NCBI GenBank assembly: GCA_947457445.1
Contig: CANGVO010000040.1
Coordinates: 1-7,801, forward strand
Length of the DNA: 7,801 nucleotides
Direction of reading: 5' to 3'
Source of the DNA: Actinomycetota bacterium
GTDB lineage: Bacteria > Actinomycetota > Actinomycetes > Nanopelagicales > Nanopelagicaceae
Shown here: positions 7,415 through 7,801 of the stretch, one piece after another
Position numbering within the stretch: position 1 is the stretch's first letter
Layout: each line of letters starts with the position of its first letter
The notes under the pieces: model-generated
The model's input: the letters and a program-made list of their open reading frames with translations, nothing else
Database searches by the model: none
Told to the model about the DNA's origin: nothing
Program-made: the position numbers and the translations under genes

Positions 7415-7440
7415 CCTGTAGCTCGCACTTCTATGACGTG
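7415..7440 (+). pseudogene. Degenerate partial copy of the 5' half of the downstream tRNA
   Basis: CCTGTAGCTC (7415-7424) is identical to bases 4-13 of the tRNA at 7522-7595. It is followed by GCACTTCTATGACGTG, which matches 14 of 16 bases of tRNA positions 7545-7560. The ten bases of the D-loop region in between (AATGGATAGA) are missing. No 3' half or T-arm follows, so it cannot make a tRNA. It looks like a duplicated and eroded tRNA fragment about 110 bp upstream of the intact copy. Confidence 0.5.
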
Positions 7441-7464
7441 GTAAAACAATACCATCACAGTCAT
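7433..7464 (+). other. Imperfect hairpin after the tRNA fragment
   Basis: ATGAC (7433-7437) can pair with GTCAT (7460-7464) and TGGTA (7439-7443) with TACCA (7450-7454). The apical loop is AAACAA, with an unequal internal loop (one base on the left, five on the right). It could be an RNA element or remnant of the tRNA-like sequence; no function can be assigned. Confidence 0.3.
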
Positions 7465-7489
7465 CCACAGAACTGAAAAATTATCTAAA

Positions 7490-7495
7490 TAGATT
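7490..7495 (+). promoter_or_regulatory. Candidate -10 (TAGATT) for the tRNA gene
   Basis: TAGATT fits TANNNT and lies 26 nt before the first tRNA base, a normal leader length for a tRNA. It is preceded by an AT-rich stretch (AAAAATTATCTAAA). No recognisable -35 is seen 17-18 nt upstream. Weak call. Confidence 0.3.
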
Positions 7496-7521
7496 TCCAA
7501 TCAACTCTAACTTCACGCCAT

Positions 7522-7595
7522 GGCCCTGTAGCTCAATGGATAGAGCACTGCTATGACGTAGAGAGAGGTTGTGGGTTCGAATCCCACCAGGGTCA
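7522..7595 (+). tRNA. tRNA-Arg-like gene with abnormal anticodon arm
   Basis: The acceptor arm GGCCCTG pairs with CAGGGTC (7 bp, one G-T) and has discriminator A. The D-arm is GCTC-AATGGATA-GAGC, the T-arm GTGGG-TTCGAAT-CCCAC, and the variable loop AGGTT. These parts, especially the AATGGATAGAGCA D-arm, are typical of bacterial tRNA-Arg. CCA is not encoded. The anticodon arm between A at 7547 and the variable loop is 18 nt instead of 17. It does not form a 5-bp stem with a 7-nt loop: the best folds have mismatches or an internal loop. The only triplet with U at position 33 in a 7-nt frame would be GAC (Val), while ACG (Arg) is present but preceded by G. It may be a tRNA with an unusual fold, a tRNA pseudogene, or a tRNA-like element. 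Acceptance as a tRNA-derived gene is firm; isotype and function are not. Confidence 0.7.
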
Positions 7596-7604
7596 TGCAA
7601 GTTG

Positions 7605-7641
7605 AAAATGGGATCCCGTATACGTCGCGGGATCCCATTTT
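7605..7641. terminator. Strong bidirectional terminator between convergent tRNA and 3' gene
   Basis: A perfect 14-bp stem pairs AAAATGGGATCCCG (7605-7618) with CGGGATCCCATTTT (7628-7641) around a 9-nt loop. A T run (7638-7642) follows on the plus strand, and CCCATTTTC follows the stem on the minus strand. It ends the tRNA transcript, and its mirror ends the minus-strand gene whose stop lies 17 bp away. Confidence 0.9.
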
Positions 7642-7657
7642 TAATCACTCTGCGTAA

Positions 7658-7801
7658 CTACCCACAACTAATGTTGTGAATATCGGCAAACATATCCGCA
7701 TCGATGCCCGGACGCTCCAAAACAAAATCGCCACAAACCTGACAGAAGGCGTCGTAGTAATAAACCCCAAGTTCTTCCATCCATTTGTAGTCATAGATAA
7801 A
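7658..7801 (-). CDS. 3' end of an unidentified gene with a CxxC-type putative metal site (partial)
   Basis: On the minus strand the frame is open from the right edge for 47 codons to TAG at 7660-7658. It reads FIYDYKWMEELGVYYYDAFC, then QVCGDFVLERPGIDADMF, then ADIHNISCG. The open frame, the convergent terminator next to its stop and the normal composition support a real gene; its start is outside the window. Visible residues C20, C23, H42 and C46 (numbered from the window edge) form C-x2-C-x18-H-x3-C, which could bind zinc. I do not recognise the family. A short gene starting at the internal Met (residue 8) is possible but less likely, because the frame continues upstream. Confidence 0.65.
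   Translation of the reverse strand, partial: FIYDYKWMEELGVYYYDAFCQVCGDFVLERPGIDADMFADIHNISCG

Noticed and set aside
7483..7494. ATCTA-aa-TAGAT inverted repeat as a terminator or operator before the tRNA
   Set aside because: The arms are only 5 bp and AT-rich with no T tract, and the sequence overlaps the better-supported -10 candidate. It is probably chance.
7201..7500. 99-codon minus-strand frame across the DUF2256 gene
   Set aside because: It is antisense to the recognised four-Cys DUF2256 frame and runs across the hairpin terminator. It has no domain of its own.

Overview
This 7.8-kb window is bacterial. It looks like a fairly low-GC actinobacterium, possibly a freshwater Nanopelagicales/acI-type lineage. 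This is an inference from moderate GC, the fibronectin-III plus Ig-like architecture with 'CTITA' cores and a Gly-rich hinge that I associate with such genomes, a DUF2256 gene, and a tRNA without an encoded CCA. No rRNA or taxonomic marker gene is present to settle it.

About 90% of the window (1-6982, minus strand) is a two-gene operon for very large exported beta-sandwich proteins. The first gene (4709-6982) encodes a 757-residue protein with a signal peptide. Its layout is three fibronectin-III-like domains, two Ig-like repeats, a glycine hinge, one carboxypeptidase-regulatory-like module, a Pro/Ser/Thr-rich stalk and a C-terminal beta domain. Its stop codon overlaps the start of the second gene (ATGA, 4709-4712), so the two should be translationally coupled. 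The second gene is open from 4712 to the left edge with no in-frame stop (at least 1570 codons, C-terminus outside the window). It encodes a signal peptide, an N-terminal domain and 14 tandem modules of about 105 residues. These resemble the module in the partner protein. Together they look like a surface or extracellular fibre, adhesin or matrix pair; the ligand and the anchoring mode are not visible.

The right end (6983-7801) is compact. A 243-bp divergent intergenic region carries the operon's ribosome binding site and a weak -10 candidate. A 45-codon DUF2256 zinc-ribbon-like gene starting with TTG (7226-7363, plus) is followed by a strong hairpin terminator. Next come a short degenerate copy of tRNA sequence, then a tRNA-Arg-like gene (7522-7595, plus) whose anticodon arm does not fold normally. 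A 14-bp-stem bidirectional terminator separates this tRNA from the 3' end of a convergent, unidentified gene (7658-7801, minus).

The points most worth a second look are the modular giant with strictly paired cysteines, the module shared by the two coupled proteins, and the abnormal tRNA with its partial upstream copy. No CRISPR array, insertion sequence or transposase was seen.
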